This document shows positions 46,530 through 58,515 of a stretch of DNA of 64,000 nucleotides, in pieces (the stretch's first letter is position 1; each line of letters opens with the position of its first letter). The notes below the pieces were generated by a model, which saw only the letters and a program-made list of their open reading frames with translations, made no database searches and had not been told where the DNA came from. The translations under genes and the position numbers were made by a program. This DNA is from Plicaturopsis crispa FD-325 SS-3. Its lineage: Eukaryota > Basidiomycota > Agaricomycetes > Amylocorticiales > Amylocorticiaceae. The stretch lies in the NCBI GenBank assembly GCA_000827205.1, contig KN832561.1, forward strand, positions 1-64,000, given 5' to 3'.

Positions 46530-46640
46530 CGCCGCAAAGTCACTACAAATTGCCAATGTACATCTCAGGGATCACATCCTCGATAGGCGTCCATCCGCGA
46601 ATGCTGGGCTCAGAAAACACTATGCTGTCGCTGGGTACCA
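46530..46640 (-). pseudogene. Relic of the 3' end of the Zn(II)2Cys6 gene
   Basis: On the minus strand the sequence reads SEPSIRGWTPIEDV, against AEPRIRGWAPVEDV at the C terminus of the regulator at 15,742-16,532. Over about 40 nt I count 34 matches, and weaker similarity continues into the left gene's 3' flank. Everything upstream, including the zinc cluster, is missing from the right arm, where 46,640-46,840 is unrelated. It shows that the duplicated arm once included the regulator. Confidence 0.6.
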
Positions 46641-46839
46641 AGGTCGTCAACGAGCAGTGATGGTAGGCATCGTCAAATCCACGCACCAAGCTTCGAAGTA
46701 AACACGATTCAAAGACAACACAAAGAGAGTATGCGAAGAGACCACCGTGTAGAGGATGAATGCACCACCTAGAATGGTAGACAGCGGCCGGCTGGTGCAC
46801 ATTCCAAGAGAACCCTCCACAGCAATCGGAGCTTCACTG

Positions 46840-47090
46840 CCAATCGCGAGCCACTGCGAGGAGAGCGCGAGCACTGCCCGATCGAGTAGAGTGCAGCATG
46901 AGCACAGCGGAGGGACATGATATATAGCACCAGCATCTAGACGCAGATGGGAGTACTGGAAAGCACGCGAAAAAGACGGAGCTGCTGGAGCAGTCCCAGG
47001 CCATCCACCGCTACGCCAGAAAATGATTGACGCACGATCGGGGAGAGCGCGAGGCCTGTGCGATCGAGTATACCCGTTCTGCAGCGGTTG
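46840..47090 (-). repeat. Two family B units at the inner end of the right arm
   Basis: Two hairpin units on the minus strand with CTCGATCG and CGCGCTCTCC(C/T) elements and the CTGCAGAACGG / GCAGCGG box, counterparts of 15,000-15,330. Confidence 0.55.
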
Positions 47091-48344
47091 GAGTCGGAGG
47101 GACGGCTCGTGAATGCCGCGACTACGGAAGGAGATATGGGAAGGAGAAAGAGCTCTGAATATGAGAATCGTGTCACTGAATACTTTGCAACTGCGCAAAC
47201 GTCGCGACATACCGCTGCGCCGTGTTTCTTTTCAATAAAGCTCGCCACAGTCGACCGCGGGCGAGCATGCGTGTGCTGTCCTCGGGATCGACTGTTGGGA
47301 GCCCGTGTACAGATGCAGCGGGGGGCCGAGGACGGCAGCCGCAGCGATAAAGGACATGGTCCTTCGTGAGGGAACGCATTCTGCCCACAGATCAGCGATC
47401 GGCAGCGGGCGCGATGTCTGCACGGAGGTGAGGAGTCGGAGGAGGAGGGGAGTGTGGCGAGGACAGCAGACCCTACCACCGCCAGAAAGGCCAGAGACAG
47501 AGATGGGTACGAGGGCTCGAGCCGCCGCTCCAAGGATGCGGATGCAAATGATGATCAACCCGTATTACGCAGCGCCGCCGACACTGTCTCGATGCGCCTC
47601 TACTTGAAGAAAACCCATTTCATCGATCGTCGGGCGCTTGCGCTTGCGCGCCATCCACGCGATCGATTGGCTGCATTCAACATGTAGAGGGGCAGTCGTA
47701 ACATCGGACATACGGGCAGGAAAACAATGGCTGTGGATGCATAAATTGCATCGCTCGTCGAACGATGAATGGCGTGGAAAGCGACGACACCTTGACCGAT
47801 GCAACCCCCGTGACGCGCCGCTGTACACACCCGCGGCACTCCGAGTTATCAATCGTGGGAGAGCGCCGCGCATAGGCACAGTTCCCCCGCACGCGATCGA
47901 GGAGGGCGGATGATGTATGGATGATGTGCAGCGGGGACCGTGTAGGGGGAGAAGATTGGTCAAGATGCAGACGTGTAAGAGGTGGCGCGAGCGACGAAAG
48001 TAGATGAGAGTTTGATGAGACTAGTGGATATGGAGGGGTGAAGCATACCATTGAGGCCCCTCGACGAAGAGTGTGCATTGTGGGGGGCCACTCAACGACA
48101 CAGCGTCGAGCGAGTACGCGCACTCGAATGAAAACGACTCGGACTTGAAGATCGCGTAGCCTGGCCAGTGGATCGTGCGATGCCGAGAGCCTTCTGTGCG
48201 CACGGCGACGATTGTCAGTCGGAGAAACTGTCGTCGCAAAACTTGGGGGAGAAAGCAGGAGAAACGGGAGCCGAGTTAGCAGCACAAAGAGCTACAAAGT
48301 TGCTACAAAGAGTCGTTCAATTGGAGGAGAACGTCAAAGACCGT

Positions 48345-48880
48345 GGGAAAACCGTCTCTTTTCGCACTTAGCCGACTCAAATCCCTCCCTCCTCCTCCTC
48401 CCTCCCCACTTCGCGCGCGTTTTTAAGTCGACCCTCCGCCGCTGAACTGTTTGCTCTCGCCGATCTCGTTTTTTTTGCCAAAGCCCGCGCCCCCTGCAAA
48501 GAACAAAAACCCAGCAGATGTCGTCTCGATGACATGCCTGCTGATACGCACGATTTTACATCTACCGCCTCATTTCTCATTTTTCTATCTCACGCTCAAA
48601 CTACTGCCCATCGTCGACCCCGGCCTGCCATCATCCTCATCCCGCCGCTGAGTACCGCTCCTGATCGATTGTGGGAATCGCTGACGCGCCGTCCCTCAAT
48701 CGATAGACCGGGAGAGATCAGTTCTCAGCGGCGCGTTGCGATCGTGCGCCGTCGCGGTCCATATCGATTTGCGATTTGTGGCCCCCGTATCATTTTCATG
48801 AGTATGCATTTTCCAAGGCTATATTGTTGCTCAAACCCTGTTGTTGCTGTCGCCAGATCTACCCCATTTCACCCGCTCTG
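48345..48880. repeat. Near-identical inter-arm block, right copy
   Basis: Partner of 13,868-14,397. The only clear length differences are a 3-bp GGA change in the purine tract and a 7-bp duplication (GATTTGC) near 48,767-48,780. Confidence 0.8.
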
Positions 48881-50267
48881 ATCTTAGACTAGCCCATTTC
48901 TCTATCTCGGCAGATGATGCCTGCTTTCCGTACTGTTGTTTGCGATCGACGCGTCGGGCTTGGTCCCTTTGTTTAGCGGCGACTCGGCTCGTAGGTGCGT
49001 ATCTATCTCCACACACGCTCTCGCCCTTCTCTCATTCTAAACGAGTAGCCTCACCAATCCTCCGTTTCCCGCTATGATCCCTCTGCTTACACACCCTTTA
49101 CTTACATAAATCGGTCACGTATGCACCACGATCCTCGAGCGAGCCCAAAATACGCTCCTCTCCCGGACCCTGTGTACCGTGTACAGAACTCCCACCGCCG
49201 CACCACCTGGGCACGATCAACCACGCAGGCGTCGCGCTCGCCGCACGATGTCCATGGTCGATGTGCTCGTTCCAGAAGGCTTTGGCTGTGGAAGATCCGC
49301 AGTACGTGGCAACGCTCGTCCTGTTCTTTGGATGCTCGTTCCGTCCCTACGCACCCATTTCGACTCGTGAATTTCGCTTGATTGCGTAGAGTCGGCCATC
49401 CCTGCATACAGAACTCCCACCGCCGCACCCTCGTGGCACTCGACCATGTGCGCGCCGCGCTCTCCGCGCTCCGCCCATGGTCGTTTCTTCACGCCTCGAG
49501 CGTGCGGCGGTGGAAGTTTCGCGGTGCGAGGCCATGCTCGTGTTATTTTTGCATGCGTATCTGCAACATCCCTGTTTACTTGTTCGTGTGGACGACGCGA
49601 CACGGTTCTTTTCAGGATGCACATCCGCTTTGTCCGAACACCGATACCCACCCACCCGCTGCAGGCTTCATCGACCCCTCGATTGATCGTGCGCACGATG
49701 CGCTTTCCGCGCAGAGGCTCTCGAACAATGGGATTATGGCGGGGAAGCTCCGCACCTGCACGCAGTTGTGTTGCAGACACGCACCACGCGTCCCGAGCCT
49801 CTTCCTGTTCCTCTACTCTTTGTGCATCCACCCGCGCACTCTCAGACTACAGCCGCTGCGCACTCAGACTACCCCCGCTGCACTCCACTGCACTCTCCCT
49901 CAATCACGTACGCGTCGCGCTGCTCCGCGCGATAGCACCTGGTTGATTGGATATGGTGCAATGATGCAGCGGCGGTGTGCAGTACGACGGGGTTGTGAAT
50001 ATTCTGGAGTAATAGATGGGGGGTGTCTTTGTGGTTTTGTGGTTGCTGAGCGGGTGGGTTTTAAAGGCGAGCACGATGGAGGTCTCCTGCATCCTCAGTC
50101 CTTCTCAATCAGTCAACGCTTTCCACGGGATGTTTCTTTCCTCAATGACTTCGCTGGGTCTCTTGTTCTCGCAGTTGTGTCCGCGCTTATACTGGGCTGG
50201 GTTACATGCAACAGACCGGGACGTTCATCTCGTAAATTATATCCAATTCACTTCTATGGCACATATA

Positions 50268-51255
50268 CTGTAAAAAAATTATTGTCCAATAATTAGCCAA
50301 TCTACACAAGTTGGGACAGAGATGACGAGCCATTTTTCCACAAGTTCCACAGCCGGTGAGTCCACATTTTTACAAGTCAGAATGTTGTATCCTTTATTTT
50401 CACAAGTTGTTTTCCAGCAATTTACGCATGTGTTCAGATGCCATGGCCTGATGCGCACAAGTTATCACAATCCGCACGGTCACCAAGTAGAGTACTGCCA
50501 CCCCGACCCTGCCTTCCGAGTGCTCAGCTAACAGAGCCGGCCACTTCCCTGTCAGTGCCTGTACGGTGGCTCCAGGCCTCGGAGTACGCGTATACTCTCC
50601 CTGCGCACCCACACACAGGACATGAACGGCGGCTGAGCCCGCACGTCCGTGGCTTGTAGCTGCTTGCCGTCGCGGTCAGGGAGCCCATAACCGGCGCGGG
50701 ATTCCAGGGCACCCGGAGCGACAGCGGAGGCTTGTCGGTGCGCCGTTGCCGCCCATCTGCGAGTGGCTTGAAGCAGCTCACCTTCAAGGTCATTCAATGG
50801 TGCGGGGTGTCCATATACGATGTCGGCCCTGAATGGTTGGGCATGCACGGCAGCGGCGCGCCGCAGCGCGCACACTAATGGCCTATGCGTATCCGCGGAC
50901 GTTCCCGCTGCACGGTCGCTCATGGCTCAGGGCACCCATAGCGTCGGCATTGAAGGTTAGCGCGCCCGCGGCGGGGGCGCACCATAGCCCGCCGTGGTGC
51001 CGCCCACCTGCCACTATAGCACGACTCGGACGACCCGGTAGCTACTAGAAACATGTATAACGTTGTCAGTGTACTGCTACCACATGTGTCAAATGCAATG
51101 TCCTTACCACCCACTTGTGTTTTATTCGAGCTTTCGAGCATGTAAGATATTTTCGACCTTAGGAATGAACTTGTGAAAAATTGCAATCTTATACGCGCGA
51201 GCTTGTGAGAAAATACCTCGTTTTCCAACTTACGTCGCGAATAATTTTTTTACAG
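50268..51255. mobile_element. 988-bp non-autonomous DNA transposon, TA target duplication
   Basis: Terminal inverted repeats are perfect over 16 bp: CTGTAAAAAAATTATT at 50,268-50,283 and its complement at 51,240-51,255, flanked by TA on both sides (50,266-50,267 and 51,256-51,257). The left arm is uninterrupted at the corresponding site (near 12,490-12,500), so this is an insertion into the right arm. Both ends are AT-rich and carry CACAAGTT-like subterminal motifs pointing the same way relative to each end: 50,305, 50,339, 50,371 (one mismatch), 50,401 and 50,456 on the left; 51,168 and 51,200 (complement) on the right. The interior (50,465-51,110) is GC-rich with no transposase frame. TA duplication suggests mobilisation by a Tc1/mariner-like or other TA-specific transposase elsewhere in the genome. 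Confidence 0.85.
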
Positions 51256-51849
51256 TATATCGCCCATACACTTCTCTTCAACCTCGACGGAGCGAGTGTA
51301 CACATTGATACATCCATATACACGATATATACCATTGCATTGTACCGTACAACCAACGACGTTACTGACTATAATATACACCTCTGCACAACCTCCCCAA
51401 ATGAACACGCTAAGATCGCGAGCCGACGAGAAAGAAATGACGTGCTGTACCACAACGCGAAAGCAGTAGCAGACTAAGACCGACACGCCTCCCAATACCG
51501 TGCCGACCCGCTGCACACTCTGCATCCATGTACCCTGTCGACCGCCAGGAGAGCGCATGTGGGCGCTGGTCCGGTTAAAACGGTCGCGGGGGACGGTGGG
51601 CGTGCAGCGGGGTGAGGCGGGTGTTGCGGGCGTGTCGAAGCATGTGTTGGCCGTGGAGAACAATGACTGTAGGAAGAATGAGTTCGCAAGGGCTCGCTGC
51701 AAGGAGCTGAGCACAGCGATATCCATTGTCGAGATAGCACCCGAACATGATTGGGTGCGTGCAGTGGGAGGCGGGACGTTGCAATAGCTGTGGATATAAT
51801 GAGACCGCAGTGAGTAGGTGAATCATCGCGAGCGAGTGCAGGCATCGTA

Positions 51850-53060
51850 AAGCACCGCTGCATGATTCATGCTCAATCACGATCGATCGACGGGGAAACG
51901 CCGCGCATTTCCCGCACGATCGAGACGGCGGCATGCCATGCAGCGGAATGTGACGGTGGACTGCGAGAGAGTTGCTCGGACTAGCACAATGGATACTTGT
52001 GATACGAAGAATGGATGTAGCAAGGACAGACGACGAAGAGACACCACGCAATCCCCAAGATGCACCGCTGCATAACTCATACTCAGCCTCTATCGATCGT
52101 CGGGAAAACGCCGCGCATTTCCCGAGCGATCGAGATGGCGGGATGGCATGCGGCGGTGTAGGACGGCGGGTACGCAAAGCCCGTGATTTGCTGAAAGCCA
52201 ACAAGTCAATGAGTGCCTGCAACTCGATGGATGACTGCAACTCGATGGATGCCTGCAATTCGACGGATGCCTGCAATTTAATGGATGAATGCGAGACCAC
52301 GGATGAGTGTGAAAAAAGAGAGCGACGAAGAAATACAAGCAACCTCCACAGTGCACCGCTGCATAACCATGGCTGAGGTCTATTGATCGTTGGGACAACG
52401 CCGCGCACTCCCCGAGCGATCGAGACGGCAAGATGGTATGCAGCGGTGTAGGACGGTGGGCACGTAGACTTGTTCAGGAACATCAGGTGAACGCAACAGG
52501 AACAGACGACCTGAGAGAGATCCATGCAACCACCGTAATGTACCGCTGCACCGGGCTGATAGCTCAGCATATCATCGATCGTCGAGAAAATGCCGCGCGC
52601 ACAGGCACGCGTAGTCCGCACGATCGAGACAGTCGAGTGGTGCAGCGGGGTAGGACGGCGGGTGTGTAAAGCCCGTGATTCGACGAGTGAATGCGACGAG
52701 ATGAAAAGCCGACAGAGAGATCCATGCAGCCCCCGCAATGCACCGCTGCACCGGGCTGATAGCTATATCATCGATCGTTGGGAAAGCGTCGCGCGCATGC
52801 ACGCGCTTCCCGTACGATCGAGATGGCCGAACGCTGTGCAGCGGGGTAGGACGGTGGGTGCGCAGGAACTCCTAGAAGCTACAGTCCGACTAGCAGAAAA
52901 GGAGGAGGCGACACCAACGAGATCCATGCAACCCCCGTTGTGCACCGCCGCACCAAAACTCATGATCCATGGCATCGATCGTCGGGAAAACACCGCGCAG
53001 AGGTACGCGCGCCCGGAATGATCGAGGACAGTCGAGTGGTGGTGCAGCGGGGTAGAACGA
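51850..53060 (-). repeat. Family B hairpin-unit array, right arm (about 6 units)
   Basis: Hairpins start near 51,886, 52,094, 52,381, 52,572, 52,770 and 52,977. The cleanest is 52,094-52,132: CGATCG-t-CGGGAAA, a GC-rich loop, TTTCCCG-ag-CGATCG. Each is followed after ~20 bp by GCAGCGG(G/T)GTAGGACGG. Counterpart of 10,600-11,900. Confidence 0.75.
52209..52312 (+). repeat. 18-bp minisatellite inside a family B unit
   Basis: About 5.7 tandem copies of an 18-bp unit containing CAA(C/T)TCGATGGATG. As the unit is a multiple of three it reads as a hexapeptide repeat (N-S-M-D-x-C), but no gene context supports translation. It is absent at the corresponding left-arm site. Confidence 0.7.
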
Positions 53061-54731
53061 CGGCTACACAGTTCTCGTGGTTGTGTCAGGATGGGGTTAG
53101 ACTGATTGAATGCGATGTCAAGCGGGATGAGTAAAAGGCGTGAGCGGGATGAGCACACAACGTATGCGAGGTAAGCACAGAGAGCAAGCGAGACGAAGAC
53201 GAGATGCCGACCCCTGCCAGTCGATGGACCATGGCCACCCGCTGCAGGACTTGACTCAATTAACCATAGCTGCGCACCCTTCATTTTCTGCCCGCTCGAT
53301 CGCGCGAGCGAGATGTACGCGATCGAGCGATGGAGGGGAGGTGCGCAGCGGGCGGTAGTGGACAGCCGACAGCGGGTGGTGGTTCAGAGCGGGCAGGGTT
53401 GGCGGAGAAGAAGAAAGAGAAAGGAGAAAGGACAGGGTGGATAGAGTGCACACGCGATCGATGAGCCCGGGTTCAGCGGGGTCCGGTGTAGCAAAGGACT
53501 GGTTAGCACGAGAACGAGAGGGTTAAGATGAGGACCACGATCGATGACGCGCTGACGACGGGCGCTGGCCGAGTGAGCATTCGGTCTCTGGAGAGCGAGT
53601 GGGTGAGACGAGCAAGAGCGGTCGTCATCGTCGAGCTCGACCTCCAACCCAATCTCGGCATCGCCCGGCCACGCTTCTCTCATCGATCTCCTCGTTCGCC
53701 TCCCTTTCTCTTTCTCTTGCTCTGCCCATGCGTATGTCCACGACCACCCGCTGGAGTGCTCGCTCACGATCAACTCGACCTTGTGCATCCGCGGGTGCCC
53801 AAGCTCTAGTGGGTCGAAATACTGCAGCGGCTGTCCTCTCGACGACACTGCCCATGCTCGTTTCCTCAGGCCTTGTTTTCGTCCTTCTCGCACGCACTCG
53901 TCTCTCTGCATCTAACAATGACTACTATGCTATGTGATCCCGCCTGTCTGTTGTCCTCGCTTCAGGTATCACTATGCTCCCGCTACATACCAGCTTCAGA
54001 CGTTTGTCGCTCTGCCTGCACTCGCTTGCCGCTACATTCGCTTTCCACGCTAAGCCCCACACCCGCCGCGTTCGAATCCCCCCGCATGGTGCTTAGCCCG
54101 TGATCTAGGGCGAAATGAACATTTTGGCGACTGAGAGGTTTGATTGCGCCTGTCTGCTGCCCAATCCTCGTGCGTACGGTCCTTGCTCTATATATTTTCT
54201 TGCTCGTGCGTTTCTTGATCGTGCGCGTGCGTGCATTCCGCTCTGCCGCACCCAGACCACCCCTCCTCCCCGCTCAAGCAACGCATCACACAGTGGATCG
54301 CGCGTCTCAGACTGGATCGCGCACGCGCAGACCCCGCGTTCTTCACGCAGCGGTATCACACGATCCATCATCCAAAGTTATCGCACGATCCATCGTCATG
54401 ATATCGTAGCATAGCGGGGAGGGTAATCATAGGGTGGGACTCGGTCTGCATTTCAACGCTCGGCCCACATTTCGCCATTCGTGTTCTCTGCGCTTTCACC
54501 ATTTGTGCTCTCAGCTGTCTTCACCATTGGATGCCACGCATTTGACGCCCACATCCGGCACCTTTTCTCCCAGTCTCGATCATGCAGCTATAGCGCTCAC
54601 CGCGCGGTGGCTTATGATCTAACTTGGGAGAGAGTATCCGGTCAGTGGTTCGTTACGTCGGCGTGCAGCTCAACGTCGCGCATGCACGCAGTTTCAGAGA
54701 TCCATTTCAACTGGTCCTCGATATCCATATC

Positions 54732-54823
54732 CTAGCTCTGTCTTTCACCGTCCGCTAGCCCTGCCTTTCACCGTCCGCTAGCCCTGTCTTTCACCGTCCG
54801 CTAGCCCTGCCTTTCACCGTCCC
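54732..54823 (+). repeat. Four tandem copies of a 23-bp unit
   Basis: 54,732, 54,755, 54,778 and 54,801 each start a unit CTAGC(C/T)CTG(C/T)CTTTCACCGT... with only one or two differences. Two copies exist in the left arm (8,160-8,203). Confidence 0.85.
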
Positions 54824-56954
54824 ATCACCATTGTCTCTTCCGCCGTCCAACGTCTCGCACCACACCGTCGTACACGGTCCACCACCGCTCCCTCCTCCGG
54901 CGCACTCGCTCGTGCAGGCGCCGTGCTGCCATTAATATTGTCTGCGCGGCGGCACACGAGCGATTGCCCATCTACTTTCCAGCAGGGTAGCGGTGGGGCT
55001 TTCGAGGGGTACGGTGGTGACGGCTGCTCCCATGTTCTCGGGGTTTTCGTTTTCTCTGTGTGGTCTGCTTATCATCGACGCGTCGTTGCTCATCATCGAC
55101 ACGCCGTACTCATACTATAGACGTCTCTCCGGCTGTCATTCGAATCATATCTTCAGTTCAAATTACGGTCTCCCATCACCGCCCTACATCGTCTCCCCCC
55201 GTTCCCTTACACAGTCCCACGTCGCCGCCGCCGTACACGGTCTCCCACCGCTCCCTCCTCGGGCGCACTCGCTCGCTCGTGCCAGCGCCGCGCTGGCATT
55301 GTCCGCGCGGCGGCACACAATCGTATATGCGCGCCGTTCGTACAGGGTAGCGGTGGGTCCTCCGAACGGTTACGGCACCGACGGCTGCTCCCATGTTCTC
55401 CGTTTTTTTTTTTCGTTTTCTCTGTGTGTCTACTTATCATCGACGCGTCGTAATCATCATCCACATCTCGCCGGCTGTCATCCACCCAGCTCGAGTTGTA
55501 CTATCAGTTCAAATTTGTGGTCTCCCGCCGCCATCCACGGTCCACCCGGTCACCCACCGCTCCCTCCTTCGACGCATCCGCTCGTGCAGGCGCCGCGCTG
55601 GCATTGTCCGCGCGGCCGCACACGAGCGATTACCCATCTACTTTTCAAGCAGGGTAGCGGTGGGGCTTTCGAATGGTACGGCGGCGATACCTGCTCCCAT
55701 ACTCCCGCCACTCTTGTTCTTGTCCAACTCTAACCCTTATCGGTCGCTCTCCGCCAGTCTCCACCTAATGTCAACCGCTCCAACTCTCTCGTCCGCGCCT
55801 AGCTCACACAGCCCGCAAGCCCCATGCGTGACCGGTTCATCGGGAGCTATGCTGAAGGCAAAGGAGTCGAAGTCGGAGCGGTGGCTACTAGGGGCTAAGA
55901 GTACGCGCCTGCCGATGGTCTTTGCTCTTTCGTGCGTTCGAATCGCATTTTCCTACCCGCTACCAGTGCTGCCATCCGCTATCGCTTATCCGCTGCCACC
56001 CCACGTTGTCTCTACCATCCATCGTGTCGCCCGCGCCTTGCACCGTGCACGCACGATTGATGCCCAGATGGAGACGATGGGCAGCGGTTTTCATCTCTCA
56101 TTTTTATTTGTTTCTTCGTTTGCGCTTGCTATGCGATTCCCCGACCCTTCGATAGACCCGGGTACACACAGGCGAACACCCGTTTTACAAAGACCTGCTC
56201 GTCCGCCGCAACCTACCAAACGACCGCCCTCTGTCGTGCAGCAAAGCTCGCGGTCGCCGCGCAGCGTTGGCTCTCGATCGATGTTAGGCTCCTGGTCTGA
56301 TGGTTGTGGCGGATGTATGGTTCGCATGCAACAGGTGGATTGCTTACAATCCGCACCGAGGACTACTTACAGCCCTTACTCTCGTATACCTACAACCTTG
56401 ACCCTCGTACCTACAGCCCTTACTCTCGTTGGCAATGGTCCAGTTTCCTTTGAAAACTCGCCATGTCAACTCCGTAGTTGACCGTATCATAACACAATGT
56501 CAATGCATAATATATAGGTGGTTGTTCAACTCAGACATATCGTACTCAGGGTCTACATAGAGTGGGGTATGGACATATATCCGTCGCAGCAAGATATACA
56601 TCGTGTATGCGATACATGCCCTCCGAACGCGTCCGCAATTACTTTGTATCGCACTGCAACGAGTCCAGGAACGCGGGAGGGCGACTGTGGAGACCACGGA
56701 TACATTGTCAGTGGACCGCCTGTATAGTAGAGTATATACGCGCGAAACACGCACCCTTTCGAGTAAGTGCAACGGCAGCGTCAGTCGGTAGAACCGGAGA
56801 GGGGTATATTGATACAGCGCGCACGAGAACGAACATAGCCGCAAGAACACGACCACGAAAACGCCAACGCCAACGCACGCCAAGAACGCGAAACGTTAAC
56901 CCAAAACACGTATAGGCAAAAGGCGCGCTCCACCGACGACGTCAAGCCCGACAC

Positions 56955-58515
56955 AAACCACCCTCCCGCACCACTTGCCCGTCTGTGGAATATATCTGCA
57001 CGTACACGCGCGCGCATATGGGCACGCGGACACATAGCAGACAGGGATGCAGACGGGCGAGTGCGGGAGGGACGGTGCGTTGATTCGTGGGCGGTCGTTG
57101 CGTTGATTCGTGGGTAGTCGTTGCGCCGATTTGTGGGCAGTCGTGGAAGGTGGGAGGCGTTGGGAGGCAGGGATACAGATACGAGGAGGGAAAGGGAAGG
57201 ATTACGCGAACCTGCGAGTGCTGTCGACGAGTAGACAGCACGAGTAAATTTATTTGAACTGAAAATGCTGATACGAGAACGAGAATGCCAGCGCAAATCC
57301 GAACACAAGAGACACATGTGAAGTGCAGCGACCACTGACGTCGAGAACAACACCACGCTCCCGCATCCATGGGAGGCAGCGATGTAGAATGGGCCGAGAG
57401 TGACCACCGGTGACCGGTGACCACCGACGTCGAGAACGACACCACCCTCCCGCATCACTTTCCCGTCTGTGGAATGTATCTGCACGGGCGCACGCGCGCA
57501 TATGGGCACGCGGACACATAGCGGATAGGGATGCAGACGGGCGAGTGCGGGAGGGACGGTGCGTCGGTGTGTGGGCAGTCGTTGCGTTGACTCGTGGGCA
57601 GTCACGGAAGGTGGGAGGCGACGGTGCGTCGATGGTGGGAGGCGATGGGAGGCAGTCACGAACGATGCGGTGCAGAATGGGCCGTGCAGGACGTAGGCAT
57701 CATGGGACACCGTAACGTGTGCACCGGGCAGTACTATACGAGAATGCAACCGTTGACACGATGACCAGAACGAGATGGATGTTCTATTAGCCGACAGCAG
57801 GTAAGGGCGAGAGGATCTGCAAACGAGAGGGTGCTTCGGGGTTAGGCGGCCGCGCCAACGCCAACGCCAGCGCACGCCAAGAACGCGAAACGTTGACCGA
57901 AAACACATATCGCAAAAGGCGCGCTCCACCGACGTCAAGCCCGACACAGACCACCCTCCCGCATCACTAGCCCGTCTCTGGAATGTATCTGCACTCGCAC
58001 GCGGGCACACGTTGCACGAATTGCAGATACAGGGGCGCGGGCGAGAGGGTGCGGGAGGAAGACGGTGCGTCGGTGGTGTGGGAGGCAGTGCGTCGGTGTG
58101 TGGAAGACGGTGTGTCGGTGTGTGGGAGGCGGTCATGGGAGAATGGGCCGAGAGTGACGAGCGACCACCGACGCCCGAGAGCGACCACCGACGGCCGAGA
58201 GCGACCACCGACGCTAGAGAGTGACGATCGACGACGCCGAGAACGACACGAGCCTCCCGCATCACTTGCCCGTCTCTGGAATGTATCTGCACGCGCACGC
58301 GGCCACACGGGAACACGTTGCACAATGCAGATACAGGGGCGCGGGCGAGATGATGCGTGAGATACGGCGCCCAGGGCGGGGGTGGTTGTGGAAGGTGGGA
58401 GGCGGTCAGGGAAGGCAGCGATGTAGAATGGGCCGAGAGTGACCACCGACGGTAGAGAGCGACCACCGACGGTAGAGAGTGACCACCGACGCTAGAGAGT
58501 GACCACCGACGCTAC
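56955..58515 (-). repeat. Amplified block: four copies of a ~35-bp core and two 20-bp minisatellites
   Basis: The core with CCGTCT(C/G)TGGAAT(A/G)TATCTGCA lies near 56,975, 57,468, 57,970 and 58,270, spaced roughly 490, 500 and 300 bp. The 20-bp unit GACCACCGACG... is repeated at 58,162-58,225 and, at exact 20-bp spacing, at 58,441-58,515. The left arm has two cores and one minisatellite. Confidence 0.8.

Noticed and set aside
51575-52738. 387-codon open frame on the minus strand
   Set aside because: It spans several ~200-bp hairpin units; openness follows from repetition of one GC-rich unit and is not conserved in the left arm.
55393-56481. 362-codon open frame on the plus strand
   Set aside because: Arm sequence with no conserved counterpart frame at about 6,480-7,750 and no recognisable motif.
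56781-58466. 561-codon open frame on the minus strand
   Set aside because: It runs through tandem minisatellites and amplified cores in GC-rich sequence; the corresponding left-arm sequence does not keep the frame and no domain is visible.
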